A DNA stretch of 64,000 bases from Pantoea conspicua (GTDB lineage: Bacteria > Pseudomonadota > Gammaproteobacteria > Enterobacterales > Enterobacteriaceae), in contig NZ_MLFN01000006.1 of assembly GCF_002095315.1 (NCBI RefSeq), positions 1 to 64,000 on the forward strand. Direction: 5' to 3'. The notes beneath the pieces were generated by a model. That model made no database searches. It had not been told where the DNA came from and saw only the letters and a program-made list of their open reading frames with translations. Positions 30,401-39,075 of this stretch are shown piece after piece. A program made the translations under genes and the position numbers. The first letter of the stretch is position 1; the number at the start of each line of letters is the position of its first letter.

Positions 30401-33400
30401 CCAGCGTCAGGGTCGGCGTGCCGGGTGCCGTCACCGGCGGCTCTACCGCAATGTCACGCGTTTCGCTTACCGTTGTGCCAGTCAGATCGCTAACCGACAC
30501 GCTCAGCGTGACGCTGCCTGCGGCTAAAGCCGCCAGCGTCGGGGCCGGGATGGTGACGCTCCAGCTACCGTCTGCGGCCACCGTGGTGGTGAAGGTCTCA
30601 CCGCCCAGCGTCACCGTAACTGGCTGGCCAGATTCAATATTGGTAGTGGTGCCGCTCAGCAGCTGATCGCCGGTTTTCTCGCTGTTGCTGAGAATATCAT
30701 CACCGGCAAACTGATTGAGGGTAACGGTCGGCTCGCCCGGCAGGGTGAGCGGTGCCGCGACGCCGATCGGCAGGGTGTCACTGATCGTGGTGCCGGCAGC
30801 GTTGCTGACCGACACCGTGATAGTGGTATCGCCCGCCGCCAGCGCGGCCAGCGTCGTGGAAGGCACCGTCAGGCTCCAGCCGCCATCGGCATCGACGCTG
30901 GCGCTGTAAACCTGGCCGCCGAGAGTCACGTTAACCAGTTGCCCGGCTTCAATATTGGTGGTGGTGCCGCTCAGGATCTGATCAACGCTTTTTTCATCGT
31001 TGCTGAGCAGGTTATCACCGGCGAAATCGTTAATCGTCAGGGTCGGGATGGCTGGCCCGGTGCCTGACGCCTCCACCGCGATATCACGCGTTTCACTGAC
31101 GCTGGTGCCGGCGGTATTACTCACCGTCACGCTGATGGCATTCGAACCGGCGGGTAAATTGCCCAGCGCCGCTGCCGGAATCGTCACCTGCCAGTTGCCG
31201 GCGTTGTCGACGATACCGGGGTAGTTCTGTCCGCCCAGCGTCACGTTGACCTGCGCGCCCGCTTCAATATTGGTGGTGGTGCCGCTTAGCGTCTGGGCCG
31301 TGCCCTTTTCATCGTTGCTAAGGATGTCATCGCCGGCAAACTGACCCATCGCCACGGTGGGTTCGCCTGGCGGGGTGACCGCCGCTTCAACGGTAATGGG
31401 CAGCGCGGTAGTGGCGGTGCTACCGGCCGCATTGCTGACCGACACCGTGATAGTAGTATCGCCCGCCGCCAGCGCCGTCAGTGCCGCGGCAGGCACGGTA
31501 AGGCTCCAGTTGCCATCCGCGCCGACGCTGGTGCTGTAAGTCTGACCACCCAGCGTCACCGTAACGATCTGACCGGCCTCAACATTGCTGGTACTGCCGC
31601 TCAGCGTCTGGTCGCTGGTTTTTTCGATATTGCTTAACTGGTTATCGCCGGCGAAATCTGCCAGCGTCACGCTGGGCACGCCCGGCGTGACCGGGATTTC
31701 AACGCTGATGTCACGATTTTCGCTGGCTTCGACGCCGGCCAGGCTGGTGACGACGACTGAAATAGCCAGCGTCCCTGACGCCAGCGCATTCAGCGCCGCT
31801 GCCGGTAGCGCCACGCTCCAGCTACCATCTGCACCCACGGCGGCGGTGTAGGTCTGATCGCCAAGGGTGATGGTTACGATCTGTCCCGCTTCAACGTTGC
31901 CGGTGCTGCCGCTCAGCGTCTGATCGCTATTTTTTCGTCATTGCTGAGGATATCGTCGCCCGCAAACGGATTGATGGCGATAACCGGAACGCCAGGCTGA
32001 GTGACCGGCGCATCAACGCCGATCGCCAGACTCCCTGTTGCGGCGGTGCCTGCCGCATTCGCCACGTTGACCGTGATGGTGTTGCTGCCCGCTGCCAGTG
32101 CCGCCAGCGCATCTGCCGGAACGGTAACCTGCCAGCGACCGTCGGCAGCCACGCTGCCGCTGTAGTTCTGGCCGCCCAGCGTGACGGTAACCACCTGCCC
32201 CGCTTCAATATTGGTGGTGGTCCCGCTCAGGATTTGATCGACCGCTTTCTCTTCGTTGCTGAGGACGTTGTCACCGGCAAACGGATTGATCTCCACGCCT
32301 GGCGCACCGGGCTCGGTAATCGGTGCCTGGACCTGAATCGGACGGCTTTCGCTGGCCTGTACGCCCGCCTGATTGCTGACGGTGGCGGTAATCGTCTGCG
32401 CGCCCTGCGCCAGCGCGCTAAGGGCAGCAGGAGAGAGGCTGACGCTCCAGCTGCCATCTTCGCCGACCGTGGCGTTAAAACTCTGGCTGCCCAGCGTGAT
32501 AGTAACGAGCTGGCCGGCCTGCACGTTGCTGGTAGTGCCGCTCAGCGTCTGGTCGGTGGCTTTTTCACTGCTGCTCAGAACGTCGTCACCGGCAAACGGA
32601 TTGATGGTCAGAGTGGGCGCATTGGGCGTGCTATCAGCTTGCTGAACGGTGATGCCCAGAGTGGCGGAAGCGCTGGACCCGGCGGCATTACTGACGCTGA
32701 CGGAAATGGTAGTGGCCCCTGCCGCCAGTGCGGCCAGTGCCGCGGCCGGAATAGTGACGCTCCAGCTGCCATCAGCGCCGACGCTGGTGTTATAGGTCTG
32801 ACCGCCAAGCGTTATGCTGACCGGCTGACCCGCTTCGACGTTGCTGGTGCTGCCTGACAGCGTTTGCGCGCTGGTTTTTTCGCTGTTATCCAGCAGGTTA
32901 TCGCTGGCAAACGGATTAAGAGTGATGGCTGGAGTGGCAGGCGTACCGGGATCGGTTTCCGGCGCGAAAACGTTTATCGGCAACGTACCGCTGGCGCTGG
33001 TGCCCGCCGCATTGGTGACACTGACGGAAATGGTGGTAGTACCGGCGGCTAGCGCGGCCAGCGCACTGGCCGGAATAGTGACGCTCCAGCTGCCATCCGC
33101 AGCGACGCTGGCATTGTAGGTCTGCCCGCCGAGGCTGATGGTCACAATCTGACCCGCTTCAACGTTGCTGGTGGTGCCGCTCAGCAACTGATCGGTCGAT
33201 TTTTCCGCATTATCCAGCAGGTCGTCGCCGGCAAAGGTATTCAGCGTAATGGCGGGCGCACCGGGCGTTCCCGGATCGACGGGCGTGCCAGGATCGGTGC
33301 CATTGTTGTTATCGCCACCACCGCCGCCGCCGCCGCCGGCACCGATGGCAAGGCCCGCTAAGCCCAGCACGCCGAGACCACCGGCGGTGATCACACCCAT

Positions 33401-33804
33401 TGATGAGTTGGTATTGTCGGCCAGCAACAGCGGTTCCACGCTGTCGAGCGATTCATAGCTCGGCGTCACTGAGGTGGAAGCCAGGTCTGCCCCTTCTGCG
33501 GTCTGCGGGAACAGCGCATGCTCCGGCGGGTTAACGCCATCATCAAAACCAGTTCGCTGTGTTCGCCCTCGGCGTCATCTAAGAAAAATTTCTGGTAGCG
33601 CACCGTGCTGCCGTCGCGCATATGCAGAACCAGATCGTCGCCCTGGCGTTCGTACTGGGTCACCATTGCACGCGTGCCGCTAATGCGGACCACGCTGGGT
33701 TCGGCGAGGTTAATCGTTTGTGATGAACCACCGGTTGTCTGCGAGATGAGCGTGCCGTTTTCGCGCGAAATGATATCGACCCGGCCTTGCGTGAGTTCTG
33801 CCAT
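15495..33804 (-). CDS. BapA-like giant biofilm adhesin (two single-base frameshifts)
   Basis: A secreted surface adhesin of 6103 aa if two missing bases are restored. Layout: an N-terminal BapA-prefix-like domain (residues 1 to about 120, start ATG 33804 behind GAGGTTAC), a membrane-like Leu-Ala-Gly-Leu-Ala-Ile-Gly stretch with poly-Gly, tandem Ig-like domains of about 97-108 aa filling about 17 kb, a Ser/Ala/Glu-rich spacer, and a C-terminal type I secretion target region (Gly-Gly-Ala-Gly-Thr-Asp-Thr-Leu type, ending Val-His-Ile-Val). The frame breaks at A4 33545-33548 and T6 31930-31935 (plus-strand bases); one extra base at each reopens it. I noticed no cysteine. By family it should mediate cell-cell and surface attachment. 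The exporter operon lies downstream. Confidence 0.9.
16220..33255 (-). repeat. Tandem Ig-like coding repeats, about 290-325 bp period
   Basis: The adhesin body is built from tandem domains, by length on the order of 55-58. The 12 nearest the N-terminus (about 29480-33255) share a near-uniform Phe-Ala-Gly-Asp ... Glu-Lys ... Leu-Ser-Gly-Thr-Thr-x-Asn-Val-Glu-Ala-Gly-Gln pattern. About eight near the C-terminus (about 16560-18960) share Phe-Gly-Asp-Gly-x-Leu ... Ile-Ser-Gly. The middle ones are more varied. Such DNA is prone to recombination and mis-assembly, so copy number is uncertain. Confidence 0.85.
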
Positions 33805-34544
33805 GTGTAACCTCTACTCCACCAGATTAGCTAATATACTGAATCTAAAAACATAAAATATTTTTATGCTTGTAGTCTCCACACATTCTTTCGCCTTCTG
33901 TCAGACAGAAAGCGTCTTAGCCCGGTGTATATAAAGGCAGTCAAGCCATATGTTGCCGAGAATCGGGATGAAACCGATACAGGGCGATATTTTATTGGAT
34001 TATCTGATCATCGTTATACGCAAAACGTAGCGGTCTCGCCTGCTTAATCTTTAACGTAACTGAGGCATAAATCAATTTCAATGTGCAGATTTTGTTATGA
34101 TTTAACATTATTTTCATAAGAAATATTTGAAGTGAAGCAACCAGAAAATTTGTTTTATCGTTGTTTTACATGTCAATTTGTTGCAGGAAGTTGCCCAAAA
34201 GGATGCTAAAAGGTTAAAAAGTAACTTTTGCCAGCGCTTTAGAGCGGCAGAAAAGAATTTCTCAATTAAGCGATTCAGCCAACAATTATGGCTGGCCCTG
34301 AAGGCGGGTTTTTACGTCAACTGGTTGAAAAACAGCGATCAAATTTGGCTTAAGTCACGCCCGACGCCGCGAATTTAGCCAGGAAAGTTCTGGAAAAAAT
34401 CCGCGCCAGGCTAAAAGTCGGTAAACTCGCGGTTTTGTTACGCATCTGCTGCGTCCACTCCATCGATAATAATTGGTGCGGGGATGCCGGTTTTCATGGC
34501 CGCGATGCTACACTTTTTCGCTTTGCCACTGACGAATCTGAGCT
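33805..34544. other. AT-rich intergenic region upstream of the adhesin
   Basis: About 740 bases, visibly AT-rich between 33830 and 34330, separate the leftward adhesin from the rightward MFS gene. It should hold both promoters. AT-rich DNA of this type is a usual H-NS target, which is inference. A frame at 34178-34378 lacks an RBS and homology I can recognise, so I do not call it a gene. Confidence 0.5.
33833..33868 (-). promoter_or_regulatory. Candidate adhesin promoter and AT-rich palindrome
   Basis: On the minus strand a TATATT (-10-like, 33833-33838) lies about 29 bases before the adhesin ATG. Upstream of it, CATAAAATATTTTTATG (33852-33868, plus strand) is a near-perfect palindrome of 17 bases overlapping the expected -35 zone, a plausible regulator or H-NS site. 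No good -35 hexamer is seen, as at activator-dependent promoters. Confidence 0.35.
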
Positions 34545-35699
34545 ATGACTGCACTGGACGCTGCACCGCAAAATAAACAGCACAGCCGCCTGAGCTGGGG
34601 CACCCGAACTGTTTTCTTAATCAATGGATTAGGCATGTCGGCCTGGGCACCGCTGGTGCCCTTTGCCCGCGATCGCCTGCAGCTGAGCGGTGCCTCTCTT
34701 GGTGCGCTGCTGCTCTGCCTGGGTATGGGTTCGCTGGCGGCGATGCCGGTAACCGGTACCTTAGTGGCGCGATTTGGCTGTCGTCGGGTAATGGGCTTTT
34801 CAGCATTGCTGGTGCTGGCGATGATGCCGCTGCTGGCCACGGCTGATTCCCATCTGGTGATGGCAGCAGCATTAATGTGTTTTGGTGCCGGTCTGGGGAT
34901 GCTGGACGTGGCGATGAATTACCAGGCGGTACAGGTTGAGAAAGCCGCGGGCAAACCGATGATGTCTGGTTTCCACGGTTTCTTCAGCCTCGGCGGCATT
35001 CTGGGTGCTGGTGCAGTCAGCCTGCTGTTGAGCCTGAGCTTTACTCCACTGACCGCCATACTGGTGATCATGGCCGTGATGCTGCTGCTGTTAGTGTGGC
35101 GTTTGCCGGGCTTGCTGAATGAGCGCTTACATCAGCCCGATCAGCCCTGGCTGGTGATCCCCCGTGGCTGGGTCGCCTTTCTGGGCCTGCTCTGCTTTAT
35201 CCTGTTTCTGGCAGAGGGCGCGGTTCTGGACTGGGGCGCGCTGCTGTTATTGCAAAATCCAGCCATGTCGCCGACCTATGCCGGTCTGGGCTATGCGCTG
35301 TTTTCGCTGGCAATGACGCTGGGCCGGTTCAGCGGCGATAAGGTGATTCACCGTTTTGGCCGCTATCCGGTAATGCTGACCGGCGCGCTGACGGCTGCTG
35401 CCGGCATGAGCCTGGCCGTCTGGCTGCCGTGGCCGGAAGTGGCCCTGCTGGCCTTTCTGCTGGTCGGGTTCGGTTTGTCGAACACCGTGCCGATGTTATT
35501 CAATGCCGCCGGGAATCAACGGGATATGCCGGCGAACCTGGCGATTTCTGCCATGACAACGCTGGGATATGCGGGTATTCTCTCAGGTCCGGCTTTAATC
35601 GGATTCATTTCTCAATGGATCAGTCTCAGCGGCGCGTTTTTATTGATTGCGCTATTGCTGTTAGCTGTGGCCGCCAGTGCGCGAAAAGTTGCGCGATAA
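34545..35699 (+). CDS. MFS transporter, YbjJ-like
   Basis: This 384-aa inner-membrane transporter has about 12 hydrophobic segments and a loop 2-3 motif of the major facilitator type (Gly-Thr-Leu-Val-Ala-Arg-Phe-Gly-Cys-Arg-Arg). The family feel (Phe-Gly-Ala-Gly-x-Gly-x-x-Asp-Val-Ala-Met-Asn, Gly-Phe-His-Gly-Phe-Phe-Ser-Leu-Gly) is that of YbjJ-related permeases; the substrate is unknown. ATG 34545 is close to a weak GAG leader. It ends 19 bases before rcsD in the same direction, so read-through into the Rcs genes is possible. E. coli has no such gene at this place. Confidence 0.85.
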   Translation: MTALDAAPQNKQHSRLSWGTRTVFLINGLGMSAWAPLVPFARDRLQLSGASLGALLLCLGMGSLAAMPVTGTLVARFGCRRVMGFSALLVLAMMPLLATADSHLVMAAALMCFGAGLGMLDVAMNYQAVQVEKAAGKPMMSGFHGFFSLGGILGAGAVSLLLSLSFTPLTAILVIMAVMLLLLVWRLPGLLNERLHQPDQPWLVIPRGWVAFLGLLCFILFLAEGAVLDWGALLLLQNPAMSPTYAGLGYALFSLAMTLGRFSGDKVIHRFGRYPVMLTGALTAAAGMSLAVWLPWPEVALLAFLLVGFGLSNTVPMLFNAAGNQRDMPANLAISAMTTLGYAGILSGPALIGFISQWISLSGAFLLIALLLLAVAASARKVAR

Positions 35700-35718
35700 T
35701 TCAGGTATCAGACACGCT

Positions 35719-38382
35719 ATGTTGCCTTATAAGTTTCCCCTGACATCCGGCAATGTCACCCGCTTCTTTGTGGTTTTTAATCTGGTGCTGCTGCTGGCGC
35801 TGGGCTTTATGGTGCATAACTCGGTTAACGCCTGGCTGACCGAAAAACGCTATGCCATGATCGATCTGGCGCGCGACGTGCAGAAACGCATCGATGCCTA
35901 CCGTTTTGCCACCTGGCAGATTTATGAAAACCTCTCTACCAGCGCAGCGGGTGCCGCGCCCGGCTCCAGTCTGCAGGAGACGCGGCTGCGTCCGGACGTC
36001 TATTATCTGGAAAAAACCCGACGCAAAACCGAGGCGTTGATTTTTGGCTCGCACGACAGCAGCACGCTCGACATGACCATGCGGATGTCCAATTATCTCG
36101 ACACGCTATGGGGCGCGGAAAATCCGACCTGGTCGATGTACTTTCTCAACGGTCAGGATAACAGCCTGATTATGATCTCTACCCTGCCGCTGAAAGATAT
36201 GGCGACCCGCTACAAAGAGAGTGCCATCAGCTCGATGGTGGATGGCCGCCGTGCGGAAATGTTGCAGCAGGCCAATGCGCTGGATGAGCGCGAAAGTTTC
36301 TCGGCGCTGCGTCATCTCGCCTTTCAGAACGATCACTACTTTACCCTGCGTACCACCTTTAACCAGCCAGGCCATCTGGCAACCGTAGTGGCCTTTGATC
36401 TGCCGGTCAACGATCTGATCCCGCAAAACATGCCGCTGGAGAACTTCCAGCTGCGCCAGGACACGACCTTGCCTGCTACCACCGCCAGCGATCAGCAGGA
36501 GGCGGAAAATACCCGGATTTCGCTGGTGAACCCCAATGTCGAAATTGCGGCTACGCTGCCGAGTACCTCGCTGCAGCTGGTCTATCGGGTGCCGATTAGC
36601 CGGTTGATTATCGATACCCTGCACAATCTGCTGTGGCCATTGTTGATCAATCTGCTGCTGTTCCTGCTGTCATTGGGTGGCATGGTGCTGTTGCGCCAGC
36701 AATCACTGCGGCCCAGCGAGAACCAGAGCGCTGAACTGGATTCGCTGCGGGTATTAAATGAAGAGATTGTTGCCAGCCTGCCGGTCGGTCTGCTGGTGTA
36801 TGACTTTGCCAGTAACCGCACCCTGCTGAGTAATAAGATTGCGGAACATCTTCTGCCACATCTTAATCTGCAGAAGATCATTAATATGTCCGACCAGCAT
36901 CAGGGCGTTTTGCAGGCCACCATCAATAATGAAGTGTATGAGATCCGCCACGCCCGAAGCGTGCTGTCGCCTCATACTCAGCTGTTTATGATGCGTGACC
37001 AGGATCGTGAGCTGCTGGTGAATAAGAAGCTGCAAAAAGCGCAGCAGGTACTGGATCGTAACCATCAGATGCGACAGCAGCTGCTGCATAATCTCGGCCA
37101 TGCCCTGAATCAGCCGCTGGAAAAAATTGTCTCGCAGCTGGTCCAGCTCAGTCAGCGTGACAGCGATGAAACCGTACTGGACGTGCTGGATGAAAGTCAG
37201 GGTCTGGCGCGACTGGTCGATGATATTGTGCTGCTTAACCGGCTGGAGGCGCACGACTGGTCACCGGACGCAACGGTATTCAGCCTGCAGGAACTGCTGG
37301 ATGAGATCGCACTGGAAAGCCTGCCGCTGATGCGTCGTAAAGGGCTGGCGCTGGTGGTGAACAATCATCTGCCGAATGATGAAATGCGCTTTGGCGATCG
37401 TCGTGCGCTGCGTAAAGTTCTGATTACCCTGATGCACTACGCGCTGACCACCACGCGCTGGGGCAAAATCACGCTGGAAGTCAAAGCAGCGGATAACCAG
37501 ACCGACCGGTTGATGATTGAACTGGTCGATACCGGTGCCGGCCTGACGGTGGATGAGCTGGCAAATGTCGACTTCCCGTTTCTTGGCGATACCCGCCAGG
37601 ATCGTTATGGCCAGGCGTCGGGTATGGCCTTCTTCCTGTGCAAACAGCTGTGCAAGCAGATGGGCGGCAGTCTGGATATCGTGGCGAAAGCAGATATCGG
37701 TACCCGCTACAATATGCAGCTGCCGCTGGTGCTGGAACAGAAAACCGAAGAGGAAGAGGAGAAAATTCTCGATGGCGTCACCGCACTGGTCGAGATCGCC
37801 GTGGAAGACGTACACAAGATCGTCTGCCGCCATCTGGAAAACTGGGGTGCGCGTTGTCTGACGCCTGACGAGCGTATTTCCGGGCAGGATCATGATGTGC
37901 TGATCACTGATGATCCTGCCAAACTGAGCGGCTGGTCACTGCTGCTGGCCGGTGATGAACCCGGTCATCATGCGCTGAATGATCAGCAGTATCGGGTTAA
38001 TTTCAATCTCAGTAATGCGCTGCTCGATGCATTGCTGGCGCTGATTGAGAAGCAACTGTCACACGATGTGATGGATGATGATGCTGAAGAAGAAGCGGCC
38101 ACGCCATTGATGAGCGGCGGCTATTTCCAGCTGTTTACGGAGACAGTACCGGTTGATGTAAAGAGACTGTATACTGAGTCGGCGGAAAAGGACTACGCCT
38201 CGCTTGCTCAGACAGCGCATCGCCTTAAAGGCGTGTTTGCCATGCTCAATCTGACTCCCGGCAAACAGCTTTGTGAAGAGTTAGAACACCACATTAAAGC
38301 GTGTGACGATTCAAACATTAAAAATACCACCAGTGATATTGACGCTTACGTCAATCAACTGCTGCAGCAAGGTAACCAATAA
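35719..38382 (+). CDS. rcsD: Phosphotransfer intermediate protein RcsD
   Basis: An 887-aa inner-membrane protein that relays phosphate from RcsC to RcsB in the Rcs envelope-stress phosphorelay. It has two membrane spans (about residues 15-35 and 295-320) flanking a periplasmic sensor region with the conserved Ala-Leu-Ile-Phe-Gly-Ser-His-Asp and Asp-Thr-Leu-Trp-Gly-Ala-Glu-Asn. A degenerate histidine-kinase-like core follows, then a C-terminal HPt domain with the phosphorylated His in Thr-Ala-His-Arg-Leu-Lys-Gly-Val-Phe-Ala-Met-Leu. ATG 35719 aligns with the family; an upstream in-frame start at 35677 would overlap the MFS gene. Length agrees with E. coli (about 890 aa). rcsB follows after one base. 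Confidence 0.95.
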   Translation: MLPYKFPLTSGNVTRFFVVFNLVLLLALGFMVHNSVNAWLTEKRYAMIDLARDVQKRIDAYRFATWQIYENLSTSAAGAAPGSSLQETRLRPDVYYLEKTRRKTEALIFGSHDSSTLDMTMRMSNYLDTLWGAENPTWSMYFLNGQDNSLIMISTLPLKDMATRYKESAISSMVDGRRAEMLQQANALDERESFSALRHLAFQNDHYFTLRTTFNQPGHLATVVAFDLPVNDLIPQNMPLENFQLRQDTTLPATTASDQQEAENTRISLVNPNVEIAATLPSTSLQLVYRVPISRLIIDTLHNLLWPLLINLLLFLLSLGGMVLLRQQSLRPSENQSAELDSLRVLNEEIVASLPVGLLVYDFASNRTLLSNKIAEHLLPHLNLQKIINMSDQHQGVLQATINNEVYEIRHARSVLSPHTQLFMMRDQDRELLVNKKLQKAQQVLDRNHQMRQQLLHNLGHALNQPLEKIVSQLVQLSQRDSDETVLDVLDESQGLARLVDDIVLLNRLEAHDWSPDATVFSLQELLDEIALESLPLMRRKGLALVVNNHLPNDEMRFGDRRALRKVLITLMHYALTTTRWGKITLEVKAADNQTDRLMIELVDTGAGLTVDELANVDFPFLGDTRQDRYGQASGMAFFLCKQLCKQMGGSLDIVAKADIGTRYNMQLPLVLEQKTEEEEEKILDGVTALVEIAVEDVHKIVCRHLENWGARCLTPDERISGQDHDVLITDDPAKLSGWSLLLAGDEPGHHALNDQQYRVNFNLSNALLDALLALIEKQLSHDVMDDDAEEEAATPLMSGGYFQLFTETVPVDVKRLYTESAEKDYASLAQTAHRLKGVFAMLNLTPGKQLCEELEHHIKACDDSNIKNTTSDIDAYVNQLLQQGNQ

Positions 38383-38383
38383 G

Positions 38384-39034
38384 ATGAATAACTTAAACGT
38401 AATTATTGCCGATGACCATCCGATTGTTCTTTTCGGTATCCGAAAGTCTCTGGAACAAATTGAATGGGTTAACGTTGTAGGTGAGTTCGAAGACTCAACA
38501 GCACTGATCAACAATCTCTCTAAGCTCGATGCCAACGTCCTGATCACCGACCTCTCTATGCCAGGTGAAAAGTATGGCGATGGCATCACGCTGATTAAAT
38601 ACATTAAACGTCACTATCCGGATCTGTCGATTATCGTTCTGACCATGAACAACAACCCGGCAATTCTGAGCTCCGTACTGGATCTCGATATTGAAGGGAT
38701 TGTTCTGAAGCAAGGCGCGCCAACCGATCTGCCAAAAGCTCTGGCCGCATTGCAGAAAGGCAAAAAGTATACGCCGGAAAGCGTGGCAAAACTGCTGGAG
38801 AAGATCAGCGCTGGCGGTTACGGCGACAAACGCCTGTCACCAAAAGAGAGCGAAGTGCTGCGTCTGTTCGCTGAAGGTTTCCTGGTAACCGAAATTGCCA
38901 AGAAACTGAACCGCAGTATTAAGACCATCAGTAGCCAGAAGAAATCAGCGATGATGAAACTGGGCGTGGATAATGATATCGCGCTGCTGAACTACCTGTC
39001 GTCTGTCAGCCAGACCCAGGTCGAAAGAGACTAG
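38384..39034 (+). CDS. rcsB: Response regulator RcsB
   Basis: A 216-aa transcription regulator, identical in length to E. coli RcsB. The receiver domain has the acidic pair Asp10-Asp11 and phospho-acceptor Asp56 (Ile-Thr-Asp-Leu-Ser-Met-Pro-Gly), and the C-terminal LuxR-type helix-turn-helix starts at Leu-Ser-Pro-Lys-Glu-Ser-Glu-Val-Leu-Arg. It controls capsule (colanic acid/amylovoran type), motility and other envelope genes alone or with RcsA. ATG 38384 is chosen because it gives the canonical Met-Asn-Asn-Leu-Asn-Val start. It follows rcsD by one base, and an internal rcsD promoter is known in E. coli but not checked here. Confidence 0.97.
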   Translation: MNNLNVIIADDHPIVLFGIRKSLEQIEWVNVVGEFEDSTALINNLSKLDANVLITDLSMPGEKYGDGITLIKYIKRHYPDLSIIVLTMNNNPAILSSVLDLDIEGIVLKQGAPTDLPKALAALQKGKKYTPESVAKLLEKISAGGYGDKRLSPKESEVLRLFAEGFLVTEIAKKLNRSIKTISSQKKSAMMKLGVDNDIALLNYLSSVSQTQVERD

Positions 39035-39040
39035 TATCAC

Positions 39041-39066
39041 GAGGCGGTGCCACCGGCACCGCCTTT
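39041..39066. terminator. Shared hairpin between convergent rcsB and rcsC
   Basis: GGCGGTGCC (39043-39051) pairs with GGCACCGCC (39055-39063) across a three-base loop, followed by TTTA. It sits in the 41-base gap between the two stops and probably ends transcription from both sides. Confidence 0.65.
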
Positions 39067-39075
39067 ACTCCTGCC

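Noticed and set aside
31925-31940. Programmed ribosomal frameshifting or transcriptional slippage in the adhesin
   Set aside because: The codons Glu-AAA-ATA do not form a canonical slippery heptamer and six A is short for polymerase slippage; the second break at A4 and the breaks in two other genes favour sequence error.
16220-33255. CRISPR array or satellite
   Set aside because: The periodicity is about 300 bp and fully explained by protein-domain repeats; no short direct repeats with unique spacers occur.
16845-33458. Dozens of plus-strand open frames of 60-285 codons opposite the adhesin
   Set aside because: They recur with the repeat period and are low-complexity Ala/Ser/Pro/Val translations of the antisense strand.
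34178-34378. 66-codon plus-strand frame in the AT-rich gap
   Set aside because: No RBS, atypical AT-rich codon use and no recognisable family; likely chance.
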